Source: Azoarcus sp. KH32C (GTDB lineage: Bacteria; Pseudomonadota; Gammaproteobacteria; Burkholderiales; Rhodocyclaceae). Taken from it: a stretch of DNA of 64,000 nucleotides. The DNA lies in NCBI RefSeq assembly GCF_000349945.1, contig NC_020516.1:4960001-5024000 (forward strand). The letters are read 5' to 3'. The stretch's first letter is position 1; every line of letters starts with the position of its first letter. Below, piece by piece: positions 1 to 7,649 of this stretch. The position numbers were made by a program, and so were the translations under genes. The notes beneath the pieces were generated by a model that had not been told where the DNA came from, searched no databases, and saw only the letters and a program-made list of their open reading frames with translations.

Positions 1-447
1 GGCCTGCGCGATGCTCGTCACCGAGATGTCCTCGACCAGCACGTGCGGCGCCATCGCGATCACGCCGGAGAGCGGCGTCGCGGTGCCGCCGGCGCAGATC
101 AGCGCAATCGATGCGCCGTCGGAGTGGCCGAAGAGGATCGGGCGGTCGAGCTGCAGCACATCCAGGAACGCCGGCAACACCGTCAGGCCTTCGTCGTGCA
201 TGTAGCGCGTCGTGCGCGGCAATCCGGCCGGGTCGGAACGCCCGTAACCCGCGCGCGAATAGACGATCGCCTCGCAGCCCGTCGCGTCGGCGACCTTCTG
301 CGGGAAGTCGCGCCACATCGACACCGACCCCAGCCCTTCGTGCAGGAACACGATCGCGGGCGCGCCCTCGCGCGGATGCGCGGAGGGGAGGCGGACATAT
401 TCGAGATGCTTCGGACCAGACTTAGTACCGACCAATACCTGCTTCAC
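1..447 (-). CDS. alpha/beta hydrolase of the box cluster (3' end outside window)
   Basis: This is an alpha/beta-hydrolase-fold enzyme. The first 149 codons are present and the C-terminus lies beyond the left edge. Visible motifs are an oxyanion-type LHEGLGS near residue 35 and the nucleophile elbow FGHSDGAS near residue 113 (G-H-S-D-G). The GTG start lies 1 nt past the stop of the upstream ATPase gene, so it is the last visible gene of the boxD-to-transporter operon. Lactone or enol-lactone hydrolases are reported in benzoyl-CoA oxidation clusters, and by context this enzyme probably acts on a ring-opened or lactonised intermediate. The substrate cannot be read from the sequence, and the acid and histidine of the triad are not visible. 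Confidence 0.8.
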   Translation of the reverse strand, partial: MKQVLVGTKSGPKHLEYVRLPSAHPREGAPAIVFLHEGLGSVSMWRDFPQKVADATGCEAIVYSRAGYGRSDPAGLPRTTRYMHDEGLTVLPAFLDVLQLDRPILFGHSDGASIALICAGGTATPLSGVIAMAPHVLVEDISVTSIAQA

Positions 448-448
448 G

Positions 449-1240
449 TCAAACCCCCAAGTGTTTCTGGATGAGCTCGGGATTATTGCGCACGTCCTCG
501 CTCGGGCCGTCGAACACGACCTGGCCCTTCACGAGGATCATCGAGCGGTCGGTGAGCGCGGTCACCGCCTTGTGGTTCTTGTCGACGATCACGGTCGCGA
601 TGCCGCTGTCCCGGATCTCGCGGACCACGCGCCAGATCTCGCGCACGATCAGCGGTGCCAGGCCCTCGGTCGCCTCGTCGAGGATCAGCAGGTCCGGGTT
701 CGTCATCAGCGCGCGGCCGATCGTCAGCATCTGCTGCTCGCCGCCCGAGAGCTGCCCGCCGCCGTTGGTGAGCCGCTCCGCGAGGCGCGGGAAGGTCGCC
801 ATCACGCGGTCGAAAGTCCAGTCGCGCAGCCCTTCGACACCGGCACGTGCGGCCATCAGCAGGTTTTCCTTCACCGTGAGGTTGGGGAAGATGCCGCGGC
901 CTTCGGGCACGTAGGCGATGCCGAGACGCGCGATCTTGTGCGTCGGCCCGCCCGTCATGCGCTGGCCGCGCACCAGCACGCCGCCCGCCTTGGGCGTCAG
1001 GAAGCCCATCATCGTGCGGATCAGCGTGGTCTTGCCCATGCCGTTGCGGCCCATCAGCCCGAGCGCCTCGCCCTTGCGGATGTGGAAGTTCACGCCGTGC
1101 AGGATGTGGCTGGAGCCGTAGTAGGTGTGCAGGCCGATCGCTTCCAGCAGCATTTCGCGCTCGTCGGGCGCCGCAGTCGGGACGGGCGTCGCGGCAGCGA
1201 GCACGTCATCATTCAATGCTGGCATCGTCATGTCATTCAT
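449..1240 (-). CDS. livF: branched-chain-type ABC transporter ATPase (LivF-like), benzoate uptake
   Basis: This is one of the two ATP-hydrolysing subunits of a HAAT-family importer. Walker A (GRNGMGKT) is at residues 64-71, the signature LSGGE at 164-168 and Walker B (LLILDEA) at 184-190, followed by the TEGLAP segment typical of LivF. The protein has 263 residues against about 235 for usual LivF. The extra 30 N-terminal residues are low complexity, and Met30 is an alternative start. It overlaps the end of the livG-like gene by 8 nt, indicating translational coupling. Its place beside benzoate-CoA ligase and box genes suggests that the importer carries benzoate or a related aromatic acid rather than amino acids; that substrate is inferred from context. 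Confidence 0.93.
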   Translation of the reverse strand: MNDMTMPALNDDVLAAATPVPTAAPDEREMLLEAIGLHTYYGSSHILHGVNFHIRKGEALGLMGRNGMGKTTLIRTMMGFLTPKAGGVLVRGQRMTGGPTHKIARLGIAYVPEGRGIFPNLTVKENLLMAARAGVEGLRDWTFDRVMATFPRLAERLTNGGGQLSGGEQQMLTIGRALMTNPDLLILDEATEGLAPLIVREIWRVVREIRDSGIATVIVDKNHKAVTALTDRSMILVKGQVVFDGPSEDVRNNPELIQKHLGV

Positions 1241-1991
1241 GCTCCGCCTCGTGTCCCAGGTAGGCCTGCTGCACGTCGGGGCTGCTGCGGATCTGCTCCG
1301 GCGAACCCGATTCGAGCACCTGGCCGTTGACCATCACGGTGATGCGGTCGGCGACCGCGAACACCGCGTCCATGTCGTGCTCGACGAGCAGGATCGCGCG
1401 CGTCGCCTTCAGGCGGTTCAAGAGCGTCACCATCTGCGCCGACTCCTCCGAGCCCATGCCGGCGAGCGGCTCGTCGAGGAGCAGCACCTCGGCGTCGGTC
1501 GCGAGCACCATCGCGATCTCCAACTGCCGCTGCTCGCCGTGCGACATCGTGCCGGCGACGCGGTCCTCGCGCCCCGACAGACCTGCCTCGTGGATCGCCG
1601 CGCGTGCACGTTCGACCGCATCTGGCATGCGCAGTGCATCGGTCAAGAGGCTCCACGGCCGCGGCCGGCGCGACTGCGCGGCGAGCCGGCAGTTCTCCAG
1701 CACCGTGAACTTCGGGAAGATGTTGGTGCGCTGGTAGCTGCGGCCGATGCCGATCCTCGAGCGCTGGTAGGACATCATGCCGGTGATGTCCTCGCCCTTG
1801 TAGCGGATCGTGCCTTCGGACGGCGGCAGGTCTCCCGACAGCATGTTGATGCAGGTCGACTTGCCCGCGCCGTTGGGCCCCAGCAGCGCGTGCAGCACGC
1901 CGCGTTCGAGGCTCAGATTGACGTTCTGGTTCGCCGTCAGGCCGCCGAAACGGCGCGTCATGCCCTCGGCGGCCAGCAGGATTTCAGACAT
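1233..1991 (-). CDS. livG: branched-chain-type ABC transporter ATPase (LivG-like)
   Basis: This is the second ATPase subunit of the importer, at a normal length of 252 residues. Walker A (GPNGAGKST) lies near residues 38-46, the signature is a MSHGEQR variant, and Walker B (VLLLDEPLAGM) follows. The latter is the LivG-type pattern with its characteristic LAGM extension. It overlaps the upstream permease gene by 8 nt and the downstream livF-like gene by 8 nt, so permease and both ATPases are tightly coupled. It should act at the inner face of the cytoplasmic membrane with LivH and LivM. The aromatic-acid substrate is inferred from the box gene neighbourhood. Confidence 0.93.
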   Translation of the reverse strand: MSEILLAAEGMTRRFGGLTANQNVNLSLERGVLHALLGPNGAGKSTCINMLSGDLPPSEGTIRYKGEDITGMMSYQRSRIGIGRSYQRTNIFPKFTVLENCRLAAQSRRPRPWSLLTDALRMPDAVERARAAIHEAGLSGREDRVAGTMSHGEQRQLEIAMVLATDAEVLLLDEPLAGMGSEESAQMVTLLNRLKATRAILLVEHDMDAVFAVADRITVMVNGQVLESGSPEQIRSSPDVQQAYLGHEAEHE

Positions 1992-2952
1992 TGCTCTTTC
2001 CCCCGTTGAGGCGTGCCAGGATGCGGGCTGGCGTCGCGGTCATGCCGCCCGGCATGAAGAGCACCGCGGCGACGATCGTGAGGCCCATCAAGAGCTGCCA
2101 GTGCTTCGTGACGCCGGTGAAGATCTCCTGCAGCCCCACGAGTGCCACCGCCCCGGCGATCGCGCCGGCGAGGTTGCCCATGCCGCCCAGGATCACCATC
2201 AGCAGCACGTCGCCGGACTTGTGCCACGACAGGTATTCGGGCGTGACGAAGCCGAAGAGCACCGCGTACAGGAAGCCCGCGAGCCCCGCGAGCCCCCCCG
2301 CCAGCGTGAAGGCGGCGAGCTTGTAGCGGAAGGTCGCGTAGCCGAGCGAGAGCATGCGGTGCTCGTTGCTGCGGATGCCGACCAGCACGCGGCCGAAAGG
2401 CGAGCGCAGCACGAGCTTCAGCAGGCCATACACGAAGAGCATCGCCGCGACGACGAAGTAGTACAGATGCCGCGGCTCGTTGAGGTCGAACGGCGCCCAG
2501 CCGGCGATCGCGGCATCGGGCTTGAAGTTGAGGTAGATGCCGTCCGAGCCGCCGCCCAGGGGCGTATCGTGGAACACGTAGTAGGCCATCTGCGCGAACG
2601 CGAGCGTCACCATGATGAAGTAGATGCCCTTCGTCCTGAGCACGAAGAGCCCGATCACGAAGGCCGCGGCGGCCGCGGCGAGCACCGAGGCGGGCAGCGC
2701 CAGCCACAGGTTCGCCGGGTCGTACTTCGGCGTCAGCAGTGCGACCGCATAGGCCGCGATGCCGAAGTACGCCGCGTGGCCGAAGCTCACGAGGCCGGTG
2801 AAGCCGACCAGCAGGTCGAGGCTCATCGCGAAGATCGCGAGGATCATTACCTTGGCGATCAGCTCCGCATAGAAGGCCGAGCCGAAGGCCGGGAAGGCCA
2901 GCACGCCGGCCATCACCGCCAGTTTGAAGAACGTGGTTGTACGGGAATTCAT
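1984..2952 (-). CDS. livM: branched-chain-type ABC transporter permease (LivM-like)
   Basis: This integral membrane permease has 322 residues and many hydrophobic helices. The LivM-type motif GFTGLVSFGHAAYFG lies near residues 50-64. It forms the translocation channel with the LivH-like permease encoded 16 nt upstream, and its 3' end overlaps livG by 8 nt. The family is the HAAT importer permease group, used by soil bacteria for amino acids and also for aromatic acids. Assignment to benzoate transport rests on the linked ligase and box genes. The ATG start gives the expected hydrophobic N-terminus. Confidence 0.92.
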   Translation of the reverse strand: MNSRTTTFFKLAVMAGVLAFPAFGSAFYAELIAKVMILAIFAMSLDLLVGFTGLVSFGHAAYFGIAAYAVALLTPKYDPANLWLALPASVLAAAAAAFVIGLFVLRTKGIYFIMVTLAFAQMAYYVFHDTPLGGGSDGIYLNFKPDAAIAGWAPFDLNEPRHLYYFVVAAMLFVYGLLKLVLRSPFGRVLVGIRSNEHRMLSLGYATFRYKLAAFTLAGGLAGLAGFLYAVLFGFVTPEYLSWHKSGDVLLMVILGGMGNLAGAIAGAVALVGLQEIFTGVTKHWQLLMGLTIVAAVLFMPGGMTATPARILARLNGGKSNV

Positions 2953-2968
2953 TGCCTCATCCTTCCTC

Positions 2969-3835
2969 TCAAGCCTTCCTGAAGATGCCTTCCGGGCGCC
3001 ACAAGAGCACCAGGGCCATCACGAGATAGACCATCAGGCCCGCGAGATCGGGCAGCAGCACCTTGCCGAAGGTGTCCGCGAAGCCGATCACGAGCGCCGC
3101 GACGAGCGCGCCCCATACCGAACCGACGCCGCCGATCACGACGATCACGAAGGAGATGATCAGCACGGAGGACCCCATGCCCGGATACACCGACGAGATC
3201 GGCGCCGCGAGCATGCCGGCGAGCGCGGCGAGCGCGACGCCGAGCGCGAACACGGTGCGGTACAGCAGGTTGATGTCGATGCCGAGCGCCTTGACCATGT
3301 CGCGGTCGTGGCTGCCGGCGCGGATCATCATCCCCAGGCGCGTCCGCTGGATCAGGAAGTACAGCCCACCGGCGAGTGCGAGGCAGACGACCGAGATCAC
3401 GATACGATAGACCGGATAGCTGAGATTGTCCGAGAGCGGGATCGAGGCCGAGAACAGCGCCGGGATCGACACGCCATGCACCTCGTCGCCGACCGCGAGG
3501 CTACGCAGTTCCTCGAAGATCAGGATCAGCCCATAGGTCAGCAGCACCTGTTCGAGGTGGTCGCGCTTGTACAGATGCGAGAACAGCGCCCATTCGAGCA
3601 GCGCGCCGAAGGCGAACGCGAGCGGAATTCCCAGCGCGATCGACAGCATCAAGTTGCCCGTCATGCTCGTCAGCGCGAACGCGAGGTAGGCGCCGATCAT
3701 GTAGAAGCTGCCGTGCGCGAGGTTGATGATGCCCATGATGCCGAACACCAGCGTCAGGCCGCTGGCCACCAGGAACAGCAGCAAGCCGTACTGCAGCGAG
3801 TTCAGCACCTGGATCAGGAAGGAAACGAAATCCAT
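2969..3835 (-). CDS. livH: branched-chain-type ABC transporter permease (LivH-like)
   Basis: This 288-residue permease is hydrophobic throughout. It has the LivH hallmark GIMGIINLAHGSFYMIGAY near residues 32-50 and a second conserved loop near VIGGVGSVWGALVAAL. It pairs with the LivM-like permease as the membrane channel of the importer. A 244-nt gap separates it from the binding-protein gene and holds a large inverted repeat. The four channel and ATPase genes may therefore be expressed at a different level from the binding protein, which is a common arrangement in such importers. Confidence 0.92.
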   Translation of the reverse strand: MDFVSFLIQVLNSLQYGLLLFLVASGLTLVFGIMGIINLAHGSFYMIGAYLAFALTSMTGNLMLSIALGIPLAFAFGALLEWALFSHLYKRDHLEQVLLTYGLILIFEELRSLAVGDEVHGVSIPALFSASIPLSDNLSYPVYRIVISVVCLALAGGLYFLIQRTRLGMMIRAGSHDRDMVKALGIDINLLYRTVFALGVALAALAGMLAAPISSVYPGMGSSVLIISFVIVVIGGVGSVWGALVAALVIGFADTFGKVLLPDLAGLMVYLVMALVLLWRPEGIFRKA

Positions 3836-3945
3836 GAGTCTTCCCCTCCGGGCGCCATGTCAGAGCGCCCGGATATGTGTGGAGTGAAGCGGAAGGACTT
3901 GCGAACTATCGACCCGTCGATATGGTTCGATGCGGCACGTTCACT

Positions 3946-4047
3946 CCCTCCCCTTCAAGGGGAGGGTTGGGGTGGGAATGGGTGGACTCCGAAGCGCCTG
4001 AAAGAAACCCATCCCCATCCTGTCCTTCCCCTTGAAGGGGAAGGGAC
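3946..4047. repeat. large imperfect inverted repeat between binding-protein and permease genes
   Basis: Two arms of about 38-41 nt face each other across a short centre. The left arm is at 3946-3983 and the right at 4007-4047. Each arm itself contains a small palindrome, CCCCTTCAAGGGG or its complement. This is the look of a REP/MITE-like interspersed hairpin rather than a simple terminator, since no long T run follows. It lies in the only large gap inside the transporter operon and could damp readthrough or protect the upstream binding-protein mRNA, which is inference. Confidence 0.6.
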
Positions 4048-4079
4048 CTTGTCCGAACCGATCGCCGGGTCCTCGACGC

Positions 4080-5264
4080 TTACATCCGACACCCTCTCGC
4101 CGGATCGGCGAGTCCCTTCTCGGCGACGCTGACGAGCTTGTTGTCGCGGCCTTCGACCTTGCGCAGGTAGATGTCCTGCACCGGGTTGTGCGCTTTCGAC
4201 AGCGTGAAGGCGCCGCGCGGGCTGTCGATCTTCGCCGGCTCCATCGCCTTGGCGACCGCGTCCTTGTCGAACTTGCCACCCTTCAGGCCGTCGAGACCGC
4301 TCTTCAGCATCTGAGCCGCGTCGTAGCCCTGCACCGCGTACACATCGGGCTGCATCTTGTAGCTGAGCGCGTAGGCCTTGCGGAAGGACTGGTCCTTCGG
4401 GTTCGTCAGGTTGTCGGCGTAGTGCAGCGTCGTCAGCAGGCCTTCGCCGGAGCCGCCCATCGCGTCGACGGTGCCGTCGGTGAGGAAGCCCGAGCCGTAG
4501 AGCGGGATCGACTTTTTCAGGCCCGCCGCGTCGTAGTCCTTGACGAACTTGACCGCGCCGCCGCCCGCGAAGAACACGAACACCGCATCGGGCTTGAGGC
4601 TCGCGATCTCGGTCAGGAAGGGCTGGAACTCGACGTTCGGGAAGGGGAGATAGAGTTCCTTCGCGACCTTGCCGCCGGCCTTCTCGAAGGCCTCCTTGAA
4701 ACCCGCGACGGACTGCTCGCCGAAGGAGTACTTCCACGACACCGTCACGACGTTCTTGTGGCCACGTTCGGCGACGATCTTGCCCATCGCGTAGGCCGGC
4801 TGCCAGGCCGAGAAGGAGCTGCGGAACACGTTCGGCGCACAGAGCGGGCCGGTCAGTTCGTCGGCGCCGGCGTTAGGGATGATCAGCAGCGTCTTGGTGT
4901 CGCGCGCGACCTTCGCCATGGCGAGTGCCACGCCCGAATGCACGGTGCCGACCAGCACGTCGACGCTGTCGCGCTTGACGAGTTTGCTGGCGTTCTCGGT
5001 CGCCTTGGAGGGATCGGATTCGTCATCGACGACGAAGTACTCGACCTCGTAGCCGCCGAGCTTGCCGCCCTGCTCGGTCACGTACTGCTTGAAGCCGTTA
5101 GTGATCGCGGTGCCGAGCGCGGCGTAGGTGCCGGTGTAGGGCAGCATCAGGCCGACCTTGATCTTCTCGGCGGCCTGCGCGGCGCCGAGCGGCACCAGCG
5201 TGGCGGTGATCGCGCCGAGCGTCAGTTGCATCATCGTGCGGCGCATCTGTTGGGCTACTTTCAT
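4080..5264 (-). CDS. periplasmic substrate-binding protein of the ABC importer (Peripla_BP_6 type)
   Basis: This is the solute-binding subunit of the importer, with 394 residues. A signal peptide covers about residues 1-31, with basic residues, a hydrophobic stretch and an AQA cleavage site before AEKIKVG. The mature protein begins with the typical VGLMLPYTGTYAALG of branched-chain-type receptors. It contains family segments such as VDVLVGTVHSGVA and the C-terminal Y-A-V-Q-G-Y-D-A helix region. A strong Shine-Dalgarno (GGAGGAGA) precedes the ATG. It sits between the CoA ligase and the permeases in one direction. The ligand is probably benzoate or a close analogue; this comes from context and not from binding-site residues. 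Confidence 0.92.
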   Translation of the reverse strand: MKVAQQMRRTMMQLTLGAITATLVPLGAAQAAEKIKVGLMLPYTGTYAALGTAITNGFKQYVTEQGGKLGGYEVEYFVVDDESDPSKATENASKLVKRDSVDVLVGTVHSGVALAMAKVARDTKTLLIIPNAGADELTGPLCAPNVFRSSFSAWQPAYAMGKIVAERGHKNVVTVSWKYSFGEQSVAGFKEAFEKAGGKVAKELYLPFPNVEFQPFLTEIASLKPDAVFVFFAGGGAVKFVKDYDAAGLKKSIPLYGSGFLTDGTVDAMGGSGEGLLTTLHYADNLTNPKDQSFRKAYALSYKMQPDVYAVQGYDAAQMLKSGLDGLKGGKFDKDAVAKAMEPAKIDSPRGAFTLSKAHNPVQDIYLRKVEGRDNKLVSVAEKGLADPARGCRM

Positions 5265-5321
5265 GGTTGTCTCCTCCGGGGGATGGGTGGGGTTTGGCCC
5301 CTTGTATTCGGTATTTCCGCC

Positions 5322-6911
5322 CTACTTTCCTGCCAGTGCCCTTAGCTTGAATCTCTGGATCTTGCCAGTCGCGGTCTTCGGCAGCTCCTCGACGAACTCC
5401 ATCCAGCGCGGGTACTTGTAGGGCGCGAGATGCGCTTTCACGTGCGCCTTGATCTCGGCCGCAAGCTGTTCGGACGGGCGCACGCCGGGCTTGAGCACGA
5501 TGAAGGCCTTGGGCTTGATCAGCCGCTCCTCGTCCTCGTGGCCGACGACGGCCGCTTCCAGAATCGCCGGGTGCTGGATCAGGCAGCCTTCGACTTCGAT
5601 CGGGGACACGTAAATGCCGCTGACCTTGAGCATGTCGTCGTTGCGGCCCGCATAGACGTAGTAGCCGTCGGCGTTGCGCGAGTACTTGTCGCCGCTGCGG
5701 GTCCAGGGGCCCTGGAAGGTCGCGCGCGTCTTTTCGCGGTTGTTCCAGTACAGCGCCGCACTCGAAGGGCCCGAGATCTGCAGTTCGCCCGGTTCGTCCG
5801 CGCCTTCGACGACGTGGCCTTCGTCGTCGATCAGCCGCACCTGGTAGCCCGGCACGGGTTTGCCCGTGGTGCCGTAGTGCACGTCGCCGGGGCGGTTCGA
5901 CAGGAAGATGTGCAGCATCTCGGTCGAGCCGATGCCGTCGAGGATCTCGACGCCGAAGCGCTCGGTCCAGCGCCGGCCGATCTCTTCGGGGAGCGCTTCG
6001 CCGGCCGAGGTGCACATACGGATCGCGAGTTCTTCGCGCTTGGGACAGTCCGGGTCGGCGAGCATCGAGGCATAGAGCGTCGGCACGCCGTAGAAGATCG
6101 TCGGTTGATGTTCGCGCAGGCGCTTGAAGGCGGCGGCCGGTGTCGGGCGCTCGGCCATCAGGACGGCGGTCGCGCCGACCGCGAGCGGGAAGGTCAGGCC
6201 GTTGCCGAGGCCGTAGGCGAAGAAGAGTTTCGCCGCCGAGAAGACGATGTCGTCCTCGCGGATGCCGAGAATGGGCTTGGCGTACAGTTCGGCGGTGTGG
6301 ATCAGGCTGCCCTGCAGATGCACGGTGCCTTTCGGTGCGCCGGTGGATCCGGAGGAGTAGAGCCAGAAGCAGGGGTCGTCGCAGGTGGTGGCGACGGCGT
6401 CGAATTTGTCGGAAGCCTTGTCCATCAGGCCGGCGAGCGAGTCGGCACCTTCGCCGCCGGCGACGATGATGCGTTCGAGAGTTTCGATCTTGCCGAGGAA
6501 CGGGGCGAAGGTGTCGTACAGCGGCGCCGACACGACCGCGACGCGTGCGCGGCTGTCGGTGAGCATGTATTCGTAGTCGGACTGGGTCAGCAGGGTGTTG
6601 ACCGCGATCGGGACGACGCCGGCCTTGATGGCGCCGAGGAAGACGGTCGGGAAGTCGATGCAGTCGTGCACGCACATCAGGACGCGTTGTTCGCGGACGA
6701 TGCCGAGCTTGCCGAGGGCATTCGCAAAGCGATTTGCGCGCGCGGCAAGTTCATCGTAGGTGTAGCGGCCTTTGTCGTCGATGTAGGCGGTCTTGCCGCC
6801 GCGGCCGGCGTCGAGGTTGCGGCCGATGAGGTCGTCCGCCGCGTTGTAGATGCGCGGTAGGGTGATGGTCGGCGGACTGGTGCTATGGTCCGCTGCGCTC
6901 AGGGTGGTCAT
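5322..6911 (-). CDS. bclA: benzoate-CoA ligase
   Basis: This enzyme activates benzoate to benzoyl-CoA with ATP and CoA, the entry step of the box pathway. The 529-residue protein is an ANL-superfamily adenylate-forming enzyme. The AMP-binding motif YSSGSTGAPKGTV lies at residues 185-197. The hinge region with GRNDDMLKVSG and the C-terminal TATGKIQRFKLR, with the catalytic lysine near 517, are present. Length and motifs match benzoate-CoA ligases. The ATG is preceded by GGAGGAGC. It lies in the same direction as boxD and the importer genes, coupling uptake to activation. Activity on substituted benzoates cannot be excluded. Confidence 0.93.
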   Translation of the reverse strand: MTTLSAADHSTSPPTITLPRIYNAADDLIGRNLDAGRGGKTAYIDDKGRYTYDELAARANRFANALGKLGIVREQRVLMCVHDCIDFPTVFLGAIKAGVVPIAVNTLLTQSDYEYMLTDSRARVAVVSAPLYDTFAPFLGKIETLERIIVAGGEGADSLAGLMDKASDKFDAVATTCDDPCFWLYSSGSTGAPKGTVHLQGSLIHTAELYAKPILGIREDDIVFSAAKLFFAYGLGNGLTFPLAVGATAVLMAERPTPAAAFKRLREHQPTIFYGVPTLYASMLADPDCPKREELAIRMCTSAGEALPEEIGRRWTERFGVEILDGIGSTEMLHIFLSNRPGDVHYGTTGKPVPGYQVRLIDDEGHVVEGADEPGELQISGPSSAALYWNNREKTRATFQGPWTRSGDKYSRNADGYYVYAGRNDDMLKVSGIYVSPIEVEGCLIQHPAILEAAVVGHEDEERLIKPKAFIVLKPGVRPSEQLAAEIKAHVKAHLAPYKYPRWMEFVEELPKTATGKIQRFKLRALAGK

Positions 6912-7015
6912 TTAGTGCTCCTCCGTTCTTCCGGCGCGAGGGCCGGGGGGTCTCCGTTGCCGGTCTTGTGCCGGCGCTGTTCGCTTATTCCTGGTGCTGC
7001 TGGTGCTTCAAACCC

Positions 7016-7090
7016 GCCCCCGGCGGGAGGCATTCCGCGCCTCGTTGGCGCAAGCGGACGCCTCGGCACGAAATACCTCCCGCCGGGGGC
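7016..7090. repeat. perfect 15-bp inverted repeat (REP-like hairpin)
   Basis: GCCCCCGGCGGGAGG at 7016-7030 is matched by its exact complement at 7076-7090, with a 45-nt centre. The match continues imperfectly inward. It lies in the 239-nt gap between the DUF4863 gene and the benzoate-CoA ligase gene and contains nothing else coding. No T run follows on either strand, so it resembles an interspersed palindromic element more than a terminator. Confidence 0.55.
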
Positions 7091-7150
7091 TGCGCCGTGC
7101 GGGATTTCGTGGGGCGTGCTGCTGCGGGCATCGCATGCTTTTTCTTTCTT

Positions 7151-7618
7151 TTATTGGCGGGTGAAATAGATCGCGCCTTTGGGCAGCAGGTAGAGGACGT
7201 AGGCGCGACCGTCGGTCACCGTCGGCCGATGCGCGCTGCCCGGTTCATAGACGAACCAGCCTGCCCCGTGCCCGTCGAACTTCGCGTCGCCTTCGAGCGG
7301 CATGATCATGTCGATCTCGCCATTGGGATGGCTGTGGTGCGGGCCGACGACGTCCTGCATCTCGACGACGTCGACGCTGAAGTCGTCGATCGCGTCGCAG
7401 GGGGCGATCACGCGGCCGAACTTGATGCCGCCGTGCTCGCGGTCGCACATCCAGCCGGCGGCGACCGCGTCGCGACAGGCGTTCGCGATCTCCCGGAATT
7501 CGGGGCCGGCGGCCGGGAAGCGTTCGTTGAGGAAGTCCGCGAGGCGGGCGTCGAGCGGCCGGCCGGCGATTTCTTTGGTGACGTTCGCGATCAGGGCCTG
7601 AAATTTCTCGAGGGTCAT
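7151..7618 (-). CDS. DUF4863 / PnbB-like protein of the box cluster
   Basis: This small 155-residue protein is of the DUF4863 family, whose studied member PnbB is a 4-hydroxylaminobenzoate lyase. A cupin-like metal-binding pattern is visible: GPHHSHPNGEIDMI with His94, His95, His97 and Glu101, and a later His130 in PGSAHRP. The start is the ATG of MTLEKFQ; a longer upstream reading would run into boxD and lacks family character. It lies 31 nt after boxD and before benzoate-CoA ligase, so it is probably co-transcribed with both. Its role in benzoate metabolism is not established, and lyase activity on a nitro-aromatic product is only a family analogy. Confidence 0.85.
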   Translation of the reverse strand: MTLEKFQALIANVTKEIAGRPLDARLADFLNERFPAAGPEFREIANACRDAVAAGWMCDREHGGIKFGRVIAPCDAIDDFSVDVVEMQDVVGPHHSHPNGEIDMIMPLEGDAKFDGHGAGWFVYEPGSAHRPTVTDGRAYVLYLLPKGAIYFTRQ

Positions 7619-7649
7619 GCCTTTATCTCCGTGAGAATCCGTTCGTCGT

